Both the position numbers and the translations under genes were made by a program. Positions 8,315 through 18,510 of a DNA stretch of 64,000 bases are shown here, piece after piece (the stretch's first letter is position 1; each line of letters opens with the position of its first letter). The notes under the pieces were generated by a model. That model ran no database searches, was not told where the DNA came from, and saw only the letters and a list, made by a program, of their open reading frames with translations. The stretch spans positions 62,001-126,000 of the forward strand of contig NZ_RKME01000004.1 of NCBI RefSeq assembly GCF_003797825.1, given 5' to 3'. Source of the stretch: Gordonia sp. OPL2. GTDB taxonomy: Bacteria; Actinomycetota; Actinomycetes; Mycobacteriales; Mycobacteriaceae.

Positions 8315-8998
8315 CTACAGCAAGCCGGCCACCTTCCGTGCGGTCTCCTTGGCCGAACCCGGATTCTGTCCGGTGACGAGGTTGCCGTCGACCACCGCGT
8401 AGGACAGGAACGGCAGCTTGCCCTTCTCGTACAGGGCGCCGCGCTGACGCATCTCGTCCTCGACGTTGTAGGGGACCACCTTGTCGACGCGGGCGAGAAC
8501 CTCCTCCTGCCAGGCGAATCCGGTGAGTCGCCGCCCGGCCACCAGATGGCTGCCGTCGGAGAGGGTGGTGTTGAGCAGGCCGCAGTAGCCGTGGCAGACC
8601 GAGGACACGATGCCGCCGCGCTCGAAGATCTCCCGGGTGATCCGCTGCAGGCCGGGGCTGTCCGGGAAGTCGTACATGACGGCGTGACCGCCGGTGAAGA
8701 AGATGGCGTCGTAGTCGGCCGAGTCGACATCGTCGGGTGATGCGGTGTTCTCCAACAAGGCCATCCGGTCGGGGTCGGCACGCCAGGCCTTGGCGGTCTT
8801 GTCGTAGTTGGGGAACTTCAGCGAGCGGGGTTCCAGCGGAACGCGGCCGCCCGCCGGGCTGACGATGGTCTGTTCGAACCCGCTGTCGGCGAACACATGC
8901 CAGGCATGGGTGAGTTCGGACAGCCACAGTCCGGTCGGATGGTGTGGATCGTCGTAGTGGCCGACATTGGTCACGACGTTCAGGATTCGTGTGGTCAT
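8315..8998 (-). CDS. DJ-1/PfpI-family class I glutamine-amidotransferase-like protein
   Basis: 227 residues starting MTTRILNVVTNVGHYDDP. The start is fixed by a 4-bp ATGA overlap with the upstream TetR gene. The nucleophile elbow is VSSVCHGYCGLL (Cys near residue 129), preceded by DYDAIFFTGGHAVMYD and followed by TGQNPGSA, the pattern of Hsp31/YhbO-like DJ-1 proteins. Members act as glyoxalase III, deglycase or chaperone; which applies here cannot be told from sequence. It is translationally coupled to the TetR gene, so that regulator probably controls it. Confidence 0.85.
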   Translation of the reverse strand: MTTRILNVVTNVGHYDDPHHPTGLWLSELTHAWHVFADSGFEQTIVSPAGGRVPLEPRSLKFPNYDKTAKAWRADPDRMALLENTASPDDVDSADYDAIFFTGGHAVMYDFPDSPGLQRITREIFERGGIVSSVCHGYCGLLNTTLSDGSHLVAGRRLTGFAWQEEVLARVDKVVPYNVEDEMRQRGALYEKGKLPFLSYAVVDGNLVTGQNPGSAKETARKVAGLL

Positions 8999-9594
8999 CT
9001 CGGGCTTTCCTGTTCTGGGGGGATCGAATAGCGGAGGGCGGCTCTCACCGACTCGGAGACCTGATGGGCCACTTCGGTATCGGTGGTCGAATCGAGCTTT
9101 CCGTCCAGGTGGAGGAAGGCGAGACCGTGTACAAGGGCCCATATGGCGGTCGCCATCGCCTCGGACGGCGCGTCGGGAAGTACGCGAGTCACGATCGAAC
9201 CCAGATAGTCGTGAACGGCGGCCACTGCCGAGACCCGCTCGGGACTGCTGGTGTCGCAACCTTCGGTGAACATCACCCGGAACATCCCCGGGCGCCGCAG
9301 TGCGAAGTCGACATAGGCGACGGCGACGGCCGCGAGGTCCTCGGGTGAGGACGGTTCCGGATTGACCGCGACGAGGTCCTGCGCGAGTTCGGTGTAACCG
9401 ACGGCGGCCACCGCGGACAGCAGTGCCGTTCGGTCCGGGAAGTGGCGATACGGCGCCGCGGTGGACACGCCCGCGTGGCGCGCCACGGCGCGCAACGACA
9501 ATGCCGACGCGCCGCCCTCCTCGAGCAGTTCGATGGCCGAACGCACCAGCGCGTCTGGTAGATCGCCGTGGTGATAGGGGGTTTCGGGCGTCAT
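8995..9594 (-). CDS. TetR-family transcriptional regulator
   Basis: 199 residues. The N-terminal helix-turn-helix is clear: YHHGDLPDALVRSAIELLEEGG, then LSLRAVARHAGVSTAAPYRHFPDRTALL. The C-terminal domain has the FALRRPGMFRVMF and IWALVHGLAFLHLDG pattern of the WHG/TetR_C_33 group. It overlaps the DJ-1-like gene by 4 bp and follows the quinone-oxidoreductase gene after 61 nt on the same strand. It may regulate its own pair, the upstream ADC/oxidoreductase pair, or both. Confidence 0.88.
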   Translation of the reverse strand: MTPETPYHHGDLPDALVRSAIELLEEGGASALSLRAVARHAGVSTAAPYRHFPDRTALLSAVAAVGYTELAQDLVAVNPEPSSPEDLAAVAVAYVDFALRRPGMFRVMFTEGCDTSSPERVSAVAAVHDYLGSIVTRVLPDAPSEAMATAIWALVHGLAFLHLDGKLDSTTDTEVAHQVSESVRAALRYSIPPEQESPR

Positions 9595-9655
9595 AGGAGG
9601 TGAGTCTCCGCTATCGGTCGGACGTGTGCGATCTCGTGGTGGGTGATCGTCGTGC

Positions 9656-10675
9656 TCACCCCGTCGAGCCGGTGCCCGGTGGAACGAGCAGCACCTTGCC
9701 CACCGAGTCCGGGGAGTCGAGCATCGCCTGGCCGTGTTCGGCGTCGGCGAGCGGGAGGGTTGCGGAGATGATCGGACGGATCAGGCCGCGTTCGACCAGC
9801 GGCCATTCGTCGGCTGCGACCGCGGAGACGATCTCCGCCTTCGAACCGGGGCCCGTCAGGGGGCGATTGCGCACATTGAGGCCGATGATGCGCGCGCGCT
9901 TGCCGATCAGCGACGCGACGTTGACCTCCCCGGTGAAACCGCCCTGCATACCGATCGTCACCAGTCGACCGCCCACCGCGAGGGCATCGACGTTGCGGGA
10001 CAGATAACTGTCACCCATGATGTCGAGGATCACGTCGATCTGTCCGGCGAGCTCGGCCGCGAAGTCCTGCTCGCGGTAGTTGATCACGATGTCGGCGCCG
10101 AGATCTCGGCACCGCTCTCCCTTCTCGACGGAGCCGACCGTGACGGCCACTCGCGCGCCGAGTGCCTTGGCGACCTGGATGGCGTGCGTGCCGATTCCGC
10201 TGCCGCCCCCGTGAACCAGCAGCGTCTCACCGGCCGACAGTCCGGCATCCATCACGATCGTCGACCAGACAGTGCTCGCGACCTCGGGTAACGCCGCGGC
10301 GTCGACGAGAGACAGTCCGGCCGGCACCGGCAGCACCTGCGCGAGGGGTACCACGGCGTACTGCGCGTATCCGCCACCGGCTATCAACGCGCACAGGGGA
10401 TCTCCCACCGCCGGGCCGTCGACGTCCGGGCCGAGCGCGGCGACCGTTCCCGACACCTCCATCCCCATGACGTCGGTGATGCCGGGCGGCGGCGGATACA
10501 GCCCTTGCCGTTGCATGAGGTCCGCGCGGTTGATGCCGGCCGCGGCGATGCGCACCAAGACCTCGCCCGGCGCCGGAGTCGGTGTCGGAACGTCCTCGAG
10601 GCTCAGATTCTTGTCGTCGTCGACGACGATCGCCTGCATCGTGGCAGGAACGGGAGCAGATGCGGGCATGCTCAT
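9656..10675 (-). CDS. NAD(P)H quinone oxidoreductase, zinc-independent MDR family (PIG3-like)
   Basis: 339 residues starting MSMPASAPVPATMQAIVV, with the start set by a 4-bp ATGA overlap with the ADC-like gene. MDR features in order: GINRADLMQRQGLYPPPPG near residue 55, AALPEVASTVW near 130, and the NADPH-binding loop HGGGSGIGTHAIQVAK near 155. The N-terminal segment around NRADLMQRQG matches the quinone reductase/PIG3 type, which lacks catalytic zinc. It probably reduces quinones or similar electrophiles using NADPH. Translationally coupled to the gene upstream. Confidence 0.85.
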   Translation of the reverse strand: MSMPASAPVPATMQAIVVDDDKNLSLEDVPTPTPAPGEVLVRIAAAGINRADLMQRQGLYPPPPGITDVMGMEVSGTVAALGPDVDGPAVGDPLCALIAGGGYAQYAVVPLAQVLPVPAGLSLVDAAALPEVASTVWSTIVMDAGLSAGETLLVHGGGSGIGTHAIQVAKALGARVAVTVGSVEKGERCRDLGADIVINYREQDFAAELAGQIDVILDIMGDSYLSRNVDALAVGGRLVTIGMQGGFTGEVNVASLIGKRARIIGLNVRNRPLTGPGSKAEIVSAVAADEWPLVERGLIRPIISATLPLADAEHGQAMLDSPDSVGKVLLVPPGTGSTG

Positions 10676-11598
10676 CGCCCTTCGCGTGTCGCGGGCATCG
10701 AGATCGGCACCGGCATATGCAGTGCCGCTTGGGCTTTGGTGCTGACGTCGAGTGCGACCGCGCGGATGGGACGCACTGCGCGCAGATCGTCGGCCATTCG
10801 ACCCTTCCCGATGGTGAGGTCGACGCCTCGCGGGAGGATCGCTCTCCCGGAGGCGAGGATGTTGGTTTGATTCAGGGTCGACTGCCAGATGCCGTCGACC
10901 TCGGTGTACGAGGTCAGCGACGACACCGCGGTGCCGCTCGGTCGGTCCTTCTGGGCCGGCGTCGCGACCGACAGTGACACGTCGACGCCACCGTCGTGGT
11001 TGGCCACCCGGGCCGTGGTCCGGGCGTCGTCGATGTCGACGTCCAGATCGGTGACCCATTTCGGGAAACCGTACCCGTCGTGCCCGCGGACCTGGGCGAT
11101 CTCGGTGTTGACCGGCAGTGACAGCACATGGGCATGGAGGTGATCGTCGGCGAGCGCCGAGGCGAGATCGACGATCGGAAGTCGGCCGTGTCGTGCGGGT
11201 CGGACCGCGACACCGACAGCGGCCTCGGTGTAGAAGTCGATGTCGCACACGTCGTAGCGGAAGAACATCAGCGACACCAACCCGAGTCCTGGTGCGATCT
11301 CCAGCGGGGTGAGAGCTGGGGGTATCCGACGGCGGATCGCCGCGCTGCGCGCCACGAAGGTGAGGCGCGCCGAGGACATCGCGTAGTAGAAGTTCGGGGT
11401 CATCGTGGAACCGATCGGTGAATCGACTCGGCTCTTGCGGAGGTGGCGGAAGAAGTCGACGGTGCCGACTCGTGGGTCACCGGCCACGTCGTCGAGGTCG
11501 GTCTGCATTCGGTGGCGGTCGAACATCCCGCCGGCGGGGACCGCGACGGTGCGCCCGCCCAGGTCGACGTCGACGGTCTCGTGGGTGTGCTGCGGCAT
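10672..11598 (-). CDS. Acetoacetate-decarboxylase-like family protein
   Basis: 308 residues starting MPQHTHETVDVDLGG behind GAGGAG. The fold signature is of the acetoacetate decarboxylase superfamily: a segment with FFRYDVCDIDFYTEAAVG, then DLASALADDHLHAHVLSLPVNTEIAQVRGHDGYGFPKWVTDLDV (quoted only as landmarks, residues ~120-190). The lysine in GFPKW corresponds to the general GxPK motif of the family. The family includes non-decarboxylating members, so the activity is uncertain. It is first in a two-gene operon with the oxidoreductase and is driven by a strong promoter. Confidence 0.6.
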   Translation of the reverse strand: MPQHTHETVDVDLGGRTVAVPAGGMFDRHRMQTDLDDVAGDPRVGTVDFFRHLRKSRVDSPIGSTMTPNFYYAMSSARLTFVARSAAIRRRIPPALTPLEIAPGLGLVSLMFFRYDVCDIDFYTEAAVGVAVRPARHGRLPIVDLASALADDHLHAHVLSLPVNTEIAQVRGHDGYGFPKWVTDLDVDIDDARTTARVANHDGGVDVSLSVATPAQKDRPSGTAVSSLTSYTEVDGIWQSTLNQTNILASGRAILPRGVDLTIGKGRMADDLRAVRPIRAVALDVSTKAQAALHMPVPISMPATREGR

Positions 11599-11620
11599 GG
11601 ACGAACTCCTCTGATGTATG

Positions 11621-11662
11621 CAGTGCTCACATCACGATAGAACGGTATGTAAGCACTGTCAA
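11621..11662 (-). promoter_or_regulatory. Strong sigma-A-type promoter embedded in a dyad operator
   Basis: On the minus strand, TTGACA (11662-11657) and TATCGT (11639-11634) are spaced by 17 bp. Two inverted copies of a 12-mer overlap them: CAGTGCTCACAT at 11621-11632 and ATGTAAGCACTG at 11647-11658, 11 of 12 matching. One copy covers the -35 edge and the other lies just after the -10. This suits repression by a dimeric regulator, perhaps the TetR protein encoded at 8995-9594. Confidence 0.65.
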
Positions 11663-11683
11663 CAATGAGCTGTTCGCTCTCGC

Positions 11684-12593
<910 letters not shown>

Positions 12594-12616
12594 CGGCTAC
12601 CCGGTTGGCCTGACGG

Positions 12617-13033
12617 TCATTCCGGACCCGTCATGTCCGCGACCGCGTGGGCGAGAGTCGGATAGAGGGTCAGCGTCTGGTCCAGTCCCATCAACTGCAG
12701 GGGGCGCGCGGTGACCGGGCCCTCGGCGACGACCCCGAACAGGCCGGTCGGTGCGATGGCCTCGTGGGCGGCGACGAGCGCGGTCATGCCGGCCGACGCC
12801 AGGAACTCGGTGGTGGTGAGGTCGATGATGAGGCCACGCGGCTGTCCGGACAGAGCCGCCTCGACCGCTGCGGACAGTTCGGGAGCCGTCAGGACGTCGA
12901 TGCTGCCCTGAACCGTCACGATCACGAGTTCCTCGTGATGCGCCGAGACCACGGTCATGACCGCGCTGCCTGCGTTCGGGTCGCCGCCGTCGAGGAACAC
13001 GGAATCGGAGTCGCTGGTGTGCACAGGTGCCAT
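12617..13033 (-). CDS. STAS-domain anti-sigma-factor antagonist
   Basis: 138 residues from ATG at 13033, preceded by GAAGGG. The first ~30 residues are poorly conserved. The STAS core follows: ELVIVTVQGSIDVLTAPEL, RGLIIDLTTTEFLASAGMTAL and ARPLQLMGLDQTLTLYPTL. The phosphoacceptor region reads ASAG where SpoIIAA has DSSG, so the residue directly before Gly is Ala and the only candidate Ser lies one position earlier. It pairs with the RsbW-like kinase downstream. A later start at 12959 lacks a ribosome-binding site. Confidence 0.85.
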   Translation of the reverse strand: MAPVHTSDSDSVFLDGGDPNAGSAVMTVVSAHHEELVIVTVQGSIDVLTAPELSAAVEAALSGQPRGLIIDLTTTEFLASAGMTALVAAHEAIAPTGLFGVVAEGPVTARPLQLMGLDQTLTLYPTLAHAVADMTGPE

Positions 13034-13191
13034 CCCTTCGGCGTTCGGTCGGCCCCGTTCATCAAGGACAGACCCGTCACAGACGAGCACGGCAGCGGCT
13101 TCACCGGCGACCCAATCCTGCCATGCGTGGGGGCGTGCGGGCCATCGGTGGCGTGACCGACGACCTTTCCTCGGGACGTGGACGCGCCCCT

Positions 13192-13866
13192 CTACTCCGG
13201 CCCCGCGTCCACGATCTGCTGTGCGACGTCGACGAGTTTGACGTTCGAGTCCTGGGACAGCCGGGCCAGCAGGCGGAAGGCGGCGTCCGCGTCGATCCGG
13301 TAGCGCTCCATCACCATCCCCTTCGCCTGCCCGATGATGTCGCGGGAGTTGAGTGCAGCGTGCAGTTGTTCCTTCTCGTGCACGGCGGAGAATGCGGTCG
13401 CGCAGTGCGCGGCGAACAGCTCGCCGACGGCGAGCGCGTCGGCGTCGAACGCATGGGTGGTGGTGCTGATCAGGTTGAGCGCACCGAAGTCGTTGCCGTT
13501 GATGTACAGACAGAAGCAGGCCATGGAGCCGATGCCGAGTTCGGCGGCCGATTCGGCATACCGCGGCCAACGCTGCTCATGACGCATGTCGTCGATGACG
13601 ATGGTGGTGTCGTCGACCGCGGAGCGCACACACGGACCCTCGTGGAACTCCCGCTGGAGGTCGTCGGATTTGCCGGCGAGGTCGCCGACGATGACGGGCG
13701 TCTCGATCTGGCCCTTGGTCACCAGGGTGACGCTGGCGTATTCGGTCCCGGGAACGGAGTCGACAGCGGTCTTGGAGATCGCTCGCAGGATCGTCTCCGA
13801 GTCATCGCTGTCGGCGCGCAGTTCGCGGACGATCTCGGCCATACGAATGCTCTGATCCGACAACAT
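13192..13866 (-). CDS. GAF-ANTAR domain RNA-binding antitermination regulator
   Basis: 224 residues starting MLSDQSIRMAEIVREL behind AAGGAGAG. Residues ~15-160 form a GAF domain (GTEYASVTLVTKGQ, FHEGPCVRSAVDD, ALNLISTTTHAF). Residues ~165-220 form an ANTAR domain (HAALNSRDIIGQAKGMVMER, DADAAFRLLARLSQDSNVKL), which binds tandem RNA hairpins to prevent termination. The ligand of the GAF domain is unknown. It is the first gene of the minus-strand signalling cluster; 158 nt separate it from the STAS gene, so it may have its own transcript. Confidence 0.9.
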   Translation of the reverse strand: MLSDQSIRMAEIVRELRADSDDSETILRAISKTAVDSVPGTEYASVTLVTKGQIETPVIVGDLAGKSDDLQREFHEGPCVRSAVDDTTIVIDDMRHEQRWPRYAESAAELGIGSMACFCLYINGNDFGALNLISTTTHAFDADALAVGELFAAHCATAFSAVHEKEQLHAALNSRDIIGQAKGMVMERYRIDADAAFRLLARLSQDSNVKLVDVAQQIVDAGPE

Positions 13867-13916
13867 CACGCTCTCCTTGCCACGCCATCGGGGACCACCT
13901 CGGCCCGACACTGCCC

Positions 13917-14534
13917 TCAGCCTACGAGATTCTCCCGCTCGGCGACCGATTGCCCCAGTTCACGGGCGAAAACGTCGAGCCGGAGGTCGGCATCGCGGTA
14001 TCCGCCGACGTGATGCAGCGACGACGTGCGGAGCCGGTCGTGGACCGCATCACCGGTCTGCGGGTAATCCGGAACCTCGTGGCGCCAGTGGACGGCGATG
14101 ACCTCGCCGGACGGCGTGAGAGCACCCGGCAGTCGCCCGATCACCACATCGAGGTCGTCGGGGGACAGGTAGTAGAGCATCTCGCTGAGCACGATCAGGT
14201 CGAAGTGATCGTCGGGCCAGTCGTGGAGAACGTCGCCGACGGCGACGTCGACCCGGTTCCCGAAGCCCACCAGCCGACCGGTGGCCAGCTCGACGGCCCG
14301 CGGACTCACATCGGTGCACACCACGTGATCGGCGCGTTCGGCGAGCAGGGCACTGAGAACGCCGATCGAGCATCCGGGTTCGAACACGCGGTGATAGCGG
14401 GGACGTGTCAGCGCGGCGAGGGTCATGGCGTACTTCCGACGTTCGTACCACCGGTCGGTGAATCCCCAGGGGTCATCGTCGGCGGCATACATGTCATGGA
14501 AGTATCTGTCGGGCAACGACTCCGGTCGGCTCAT
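13917..14534 (-). CDS. SAM-dependent methyltransferase (NodS-like), last gene of the GT2-ACAD-PIGL operon
   Basis: 205 residues starting MSRPESLPDRYFHDMYAADD; the start overlaps the PIG-L stop as ATGA. The segment DPWGFTDRWYERRKYAMTLA precedes motif I VFEPGCSIGVLSALLA, then CTDVSPRAVELA and FDLIVLSEMLYYLSPDDL. This is the pattern of class I methyltransferases of the NodS/nodulation type, which N-methylate chitooligosaccharide amines. A PIG-L de-N-acetylase just upstream would supply a free amine, which supports N-methylation of an amino sugar here, but this is inference. Confidence 0.88.
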   Translation of the reverse strand: MSRPESLPDRYFHDMYAADDDPWGFTDRWYERRKYAMTLAALTRPRYHRVFEPGCSIGVLSALLAERADHVVCTDVSPRAVELATGRLVGFGNRVDVAVGDVLHDWPDDHFDLIVLSEMLYYLSPDDLDVVIGRLPGALTPSGEVIAVHWRHEVPDYPQTGDAVHDRLRTSSLHHVGGYRDADLRLDVFARELGQSVAERENLVG

Positions 14535-15328
14535 TCGAACACGAACTCCCAGGGGCGGATGAGGTGGGCCAGGATGTGCGGTGGCAGGACCGCGCCGTCG
14601 GCGGGATCTGCGGACAACGGGCGCACCTGGGTGTCGAAGGCGTGGATCGCGGTGTGTTTGACGGCGAGCGCGGACGAGTCCAGATGGTGGGCCAGCATCC
14701 GGTTCCACGGAACCGCCGGATCGTCGGGAGTCGCCCAGTGCCACATCCAGATCGGGTACATCCACAGCGGCAGGTCACGGCGCCCGGCGACGTCGCTGGC
14801 ACAACGTCCGACCGCCTCGTGATCGGGGTGGCCGTCGCCCGACCACACCGACAGCAGTGCCGTGCTCGCCTGCGGCCGTTCGTCGAGGACGGCGTCGACG
14901 ATGCCCGCCATCGAATGGTGATGATCGGCCAGCGAGCCGTCGGGCAGTCCGAACCAGCGTGACCGATCGATGTCGAGAAGATCAGTGGCGGTGTCGAGTT
15001 CGGCATGCCGGATTCCGGCGAGCTGATCCGGGGTAAGCGTCGGCGAGCCGGGATGTGACGCGCTGCCGTCGGACATGCACACGACAACGACCTCGATGCC
15101 GGCCCGCGCGGCAGCCGTCATGATCCCGCCGGCTCCGAGCACCTCGTCGTCGGGGTGTGCGCCGAGCACCACCAGCCGGTCGACGTCGAGATCCAGTCTC
15201 GGCCAGGGCGCCCGGGCCGCCAACCACGGCACCCAGACCGACTCCGGTGTCCCGTCGGCACAGACCGGGGTGGCCGCCAGCCCGTGCGGGTCGTCGGCGG
15301 GATGCCGCGACCCGGCCGCCGACGTCAC
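14531..15328 (-). CDS. PIG-L family de-N-acetylase
   Basis: 265 residues. The zinc-binding motif AHPDDE is at about residue 57, VVCMSDGSASH at about 85, and the second metal motif GDGHPDHEAVG near 165, all typical of the PIG-L/MshB/LmbE family that removes acetyl groups from GlcNAc-type substrates. The N-terminal ~45 residues are an extra segment (VWVPWLAARAPWPRLDLD). Both ends overlap neighbouring genes by 4 bp. It is distinct from MshB by context; there are no mycothiol genes here. Confidence 0.88.
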   Translation of the reverse strand: MTSAAGSRHPADDPHGLAATPVCADGTPESVWVPWLAARAPWPRLDLDVDRLVVLGAHPDDEVLGAGGIMTAAARAGIEVVVVCMSDGSASHPGSPTLTPDQLAGIRHAELDTATDLLDIDRSRWFGLPDGSLADHHHSMAGIVDAVLDERPQASTALLSVWSGDGHPDHEAVGRCASDVAGRRDLPLWMYPIWMWHWATPDDPAVPWNRMLAHHLDSSALAVKHTAIHAFDTQVRPLSADPADGAVLPPHILAHLIRPWEFVFE

Positions 15329-16323
15329 GTCACCACCCCGTCCCGGACGGCCGCACGTGCGGCCGACGCGAGCCGGCCGAGCGCGACGAGATCGCGATCG
15401 GCATGTGATTGCCGGATGTAGACGGCGAGGTCCGCGACGGCCTGGGCGTGTTCGCGCTCATGGACCAGCGGGCCGGGGCCGAGGGCACGGTTGACGCGAT
15501 CGATCGTCGCCGTGGCGACCTGTTCGATGCTCCAGCGCACCTGATGAGCCAGCCGAGCCGCCAGATCGGTGTCGTGCGGAGCGGCGTCGATCTGCGCCGC
15601 CGCGTGTTCGAGCATCGCCTCGCCGCCGGCCAGCAGGGCGTCGACGGCCCCGACGTGCATCAACGTCAGGTCGTCGTCGTGCTTGTCCGTCGCGGTGAGC
15701 AGCGGTCCCGCGACCTTGCGTGCACCGCCGAGCCAGCAGGCGGCCACGCCGATGCCGCCGTGCCAGAAACCGGGTCGGGTCAGATACTCGCCGGGTTCGC
15801 CGACAGGGCGAGCGGTCGCTCGATCGAACCGTGCGATACCCGTCTCGGTGGCCCGCATCCCGGTGGCCGCCCACCCGCCGCGCTCGCCGCGGACGCCGGG
15901 CTGTCGGAGGTCGACGGCGAAGAGACGCCGCAGATCGCCCTCACGAGCGGTGACGAGTGCGTGAGTGCAGGCCACGACACCGGAGCACCACGGTTTGGCG
16001 CCGGTGAGTTCCCACCGCGAATCGTGGCTCTGTCCGTTTGCCTTGTGTCCGCTTGTCTGGTGGGCGATGAGCTGCGGTTCGGGCGGTTCGGCGGCCCACA
16101 CGCCCCAGAACTCGTCGGGTCCCACGCGCTCGCCGGTCAACTCGACGAGGATGGCGTCGGCGTCGAGATGCGCCTCGACGAGCCGGCCCACTGCGATGTC
16201 GCGATGACAGAACTCCTCCAGCGCGCGAAATCGACGGATGGTCTCACCGCGAGCGGGCAGCGGAACGTCGAGATCGCCATCGGTGACGATCCGATGTGCG
16301 AGGTCGGTCGCCGCGCAGATCAC
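15325..16323 (-). CDS. Acyl-CoA-dehydrogenase-like flavoprotein, short
   Basis: 332 residues from a GTG that overlaps the GT2 stop as GTGA, with GAGG upstream. It has features of the acyl-CoA dehydrogenase fold: a middle beta domain (WELTGAKPWCSGVVACTHALV, residues ~115-135) and a helical C-terminus (GGEAMLEHAAAQID, HQVRWSIEQVATATIDRVNRAL). At 332 residues it is shorter than the usual 380-400. I could not place the catalytic Glu with confidence, so an oxidative role on a carrier- or lipid-bound substrate is only possible. Both ends overlap partner genes, so a shared pathway with the GT2, PIG-L and methyltransferase is strongly suggested. Confidence 0.7.
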   Translation of the reverse strand: MICAATDLAHRIVTDGDLDVPLPARGETIRRFRALEEFCHRDIAVGRLVEAHLDADAILVELTGERVGPDEFWGVWAAEPPEPQLIAHQTSGHKANGQSHDSRWELTGAKPWCSGVVACTHALVTAREGDLRRLFAVDLRQPGVRGERGGWAATGMRATETGIARFDRATARPVGEPGEYLTRPGFWHGGIGVAACWLGGARKVAGPLLTATDKHDDDLTLMHVGAVDALLAGGEAMLEHAAAQIDAAPHDTDLAARLAHQVRWSIEQVATATIDRVNRALGPGPLVHEREHAQAVADLAVYIRQSHADRDLVALGRLASAARAAVRDGVVT

Positions 16324-17075
16324 CGCCGCACCTCGCTCGCCACCGGCCTCGACGTCTCGTTCTCGGCGCGGGCGAGCACCTCCAGGCGGTACAGGTAACT
16401 CGCGAAACCCGTGTCCGTACGGCCGTCGGCCCGCGTCGAGGTCACCACCGGCGCCCGGCCACTGCGGTCGATGATGGCTCCGCGGCTGCGGAGACGACGG
16501 ACGAGGTCGATGTCCTCGTCGCCGCTGATCTCGGCGAATCCGCCCACGCGGCGATACCAGTCGGCGCGCACCCCGAGGTTCGCCCCGTGGACGTGGTGGT
16601 GGCCGTCCTCGGAGACGTAGCGCTCCGCGAACATCGCGGCGACCTGCGGTGACCACGACTCCCAGCTCGCGGGGCAGATCGTGCCGACGAAGGCGTCGGA
16701 GCCCGACGCCGCGGACTCCAGGTGGCAGACCAGCCAGTCCCGCGGCACCTCGGAGTCGGCGTCGGTCGTCGCGAACCAGGTGTGCGCATCGGTGTCGGAG
16801 TCCAGATACCCGGCGAATCCCGCGCGGCGGGCCGCGCCCACCGATCTCGTGGCGCGTTCCAGCACGCCGACGTGCCGCGGGACGACCTGCCGCGACGCGT
16901 CGGTGCAGGCGTCGAGGACCACCAGGACCGAGACGTCCGCATCGACCTCGGCGGCGGCCCGCTCGATCGATGCCAGACAGGCGGGAAGGAGGCGTTCCTC
17001 GTTGTGCGCGGGGACCACGACGACGACCCGGTCGATACGCGGGCGCGCAGTCGTTGAGCTGGGGGAATCGGTCAT
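16320..17075 (-). CDS. Family 2 glycosyltransferase, first gene of a four-gene operon
   Basis: 251 residues starting MTDSPSSTTARPRIDRVV. The GT-A fold is clear: VVVVPAHNEERLLPACL, VLDACTDAS, the metal-binding TTDADSEVPRDWL (DxD-like, near residue 105), HGANLGVRADWYRRVGGF and the GDEDIDLVRRL acceptor motif. No transmembrane segments are present, so it acts in the cytoplasm or at the membrane face. It shares a 4-bp overlap with the next gene. It is divergent from glf, across 166 nt. Confidence 0.88.
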   Translation of the reverse strand: MTDSPSSTTARPRIDRVVVVVPAHNEERLLPACLASIERAAAEVDADVSVLVVLDACTDASRQVVPRHVGVLERATRSVGAARRAGFAGYLDSDTDAHTWFATTDADSEVPRDWLVCHLESAASGSDAFVGTICPASWESWSPQVAAMFAERYVSEDGHHHVHGANLGVRADWYRRVGGFAEISGDEDIDLVRRLRSRGAIIDRSGRAPVVTSTRADGRTDTGFASYLYRLEVLARAENETSRPVASEVRR

Positions 17076-17227
17076 TGGCAGCCTCTGAACGTGGTGTCGG
17101 ATGTCCAGGCCCGATGGCTGCAGGCCGCCCTCGCGACCTTACCCGTGGTCGATGGCCTTCGTCACCGTGTCGTGGGAGGTCCGGTGGCCATCGCCGTGTG
17201 CACGGGGAATCCTCAGGTCGGGTCCGT

Positions 17228-18468
<1,241 letters not shown>

Positions 18469-18510
18469 CGACAACCGGGCCGGACACCGGCCGACAACCG
18501 AGGCGGAGAC

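Noticed and set aside
9641-9661. GGGTGA/TCACCC inverted repeat as an oxidoreductase terminator
   Set aside because: The stem is only 6 bp and overlaps the stop codon, so it cannot be distinguished from chance in GC-rich DNA.
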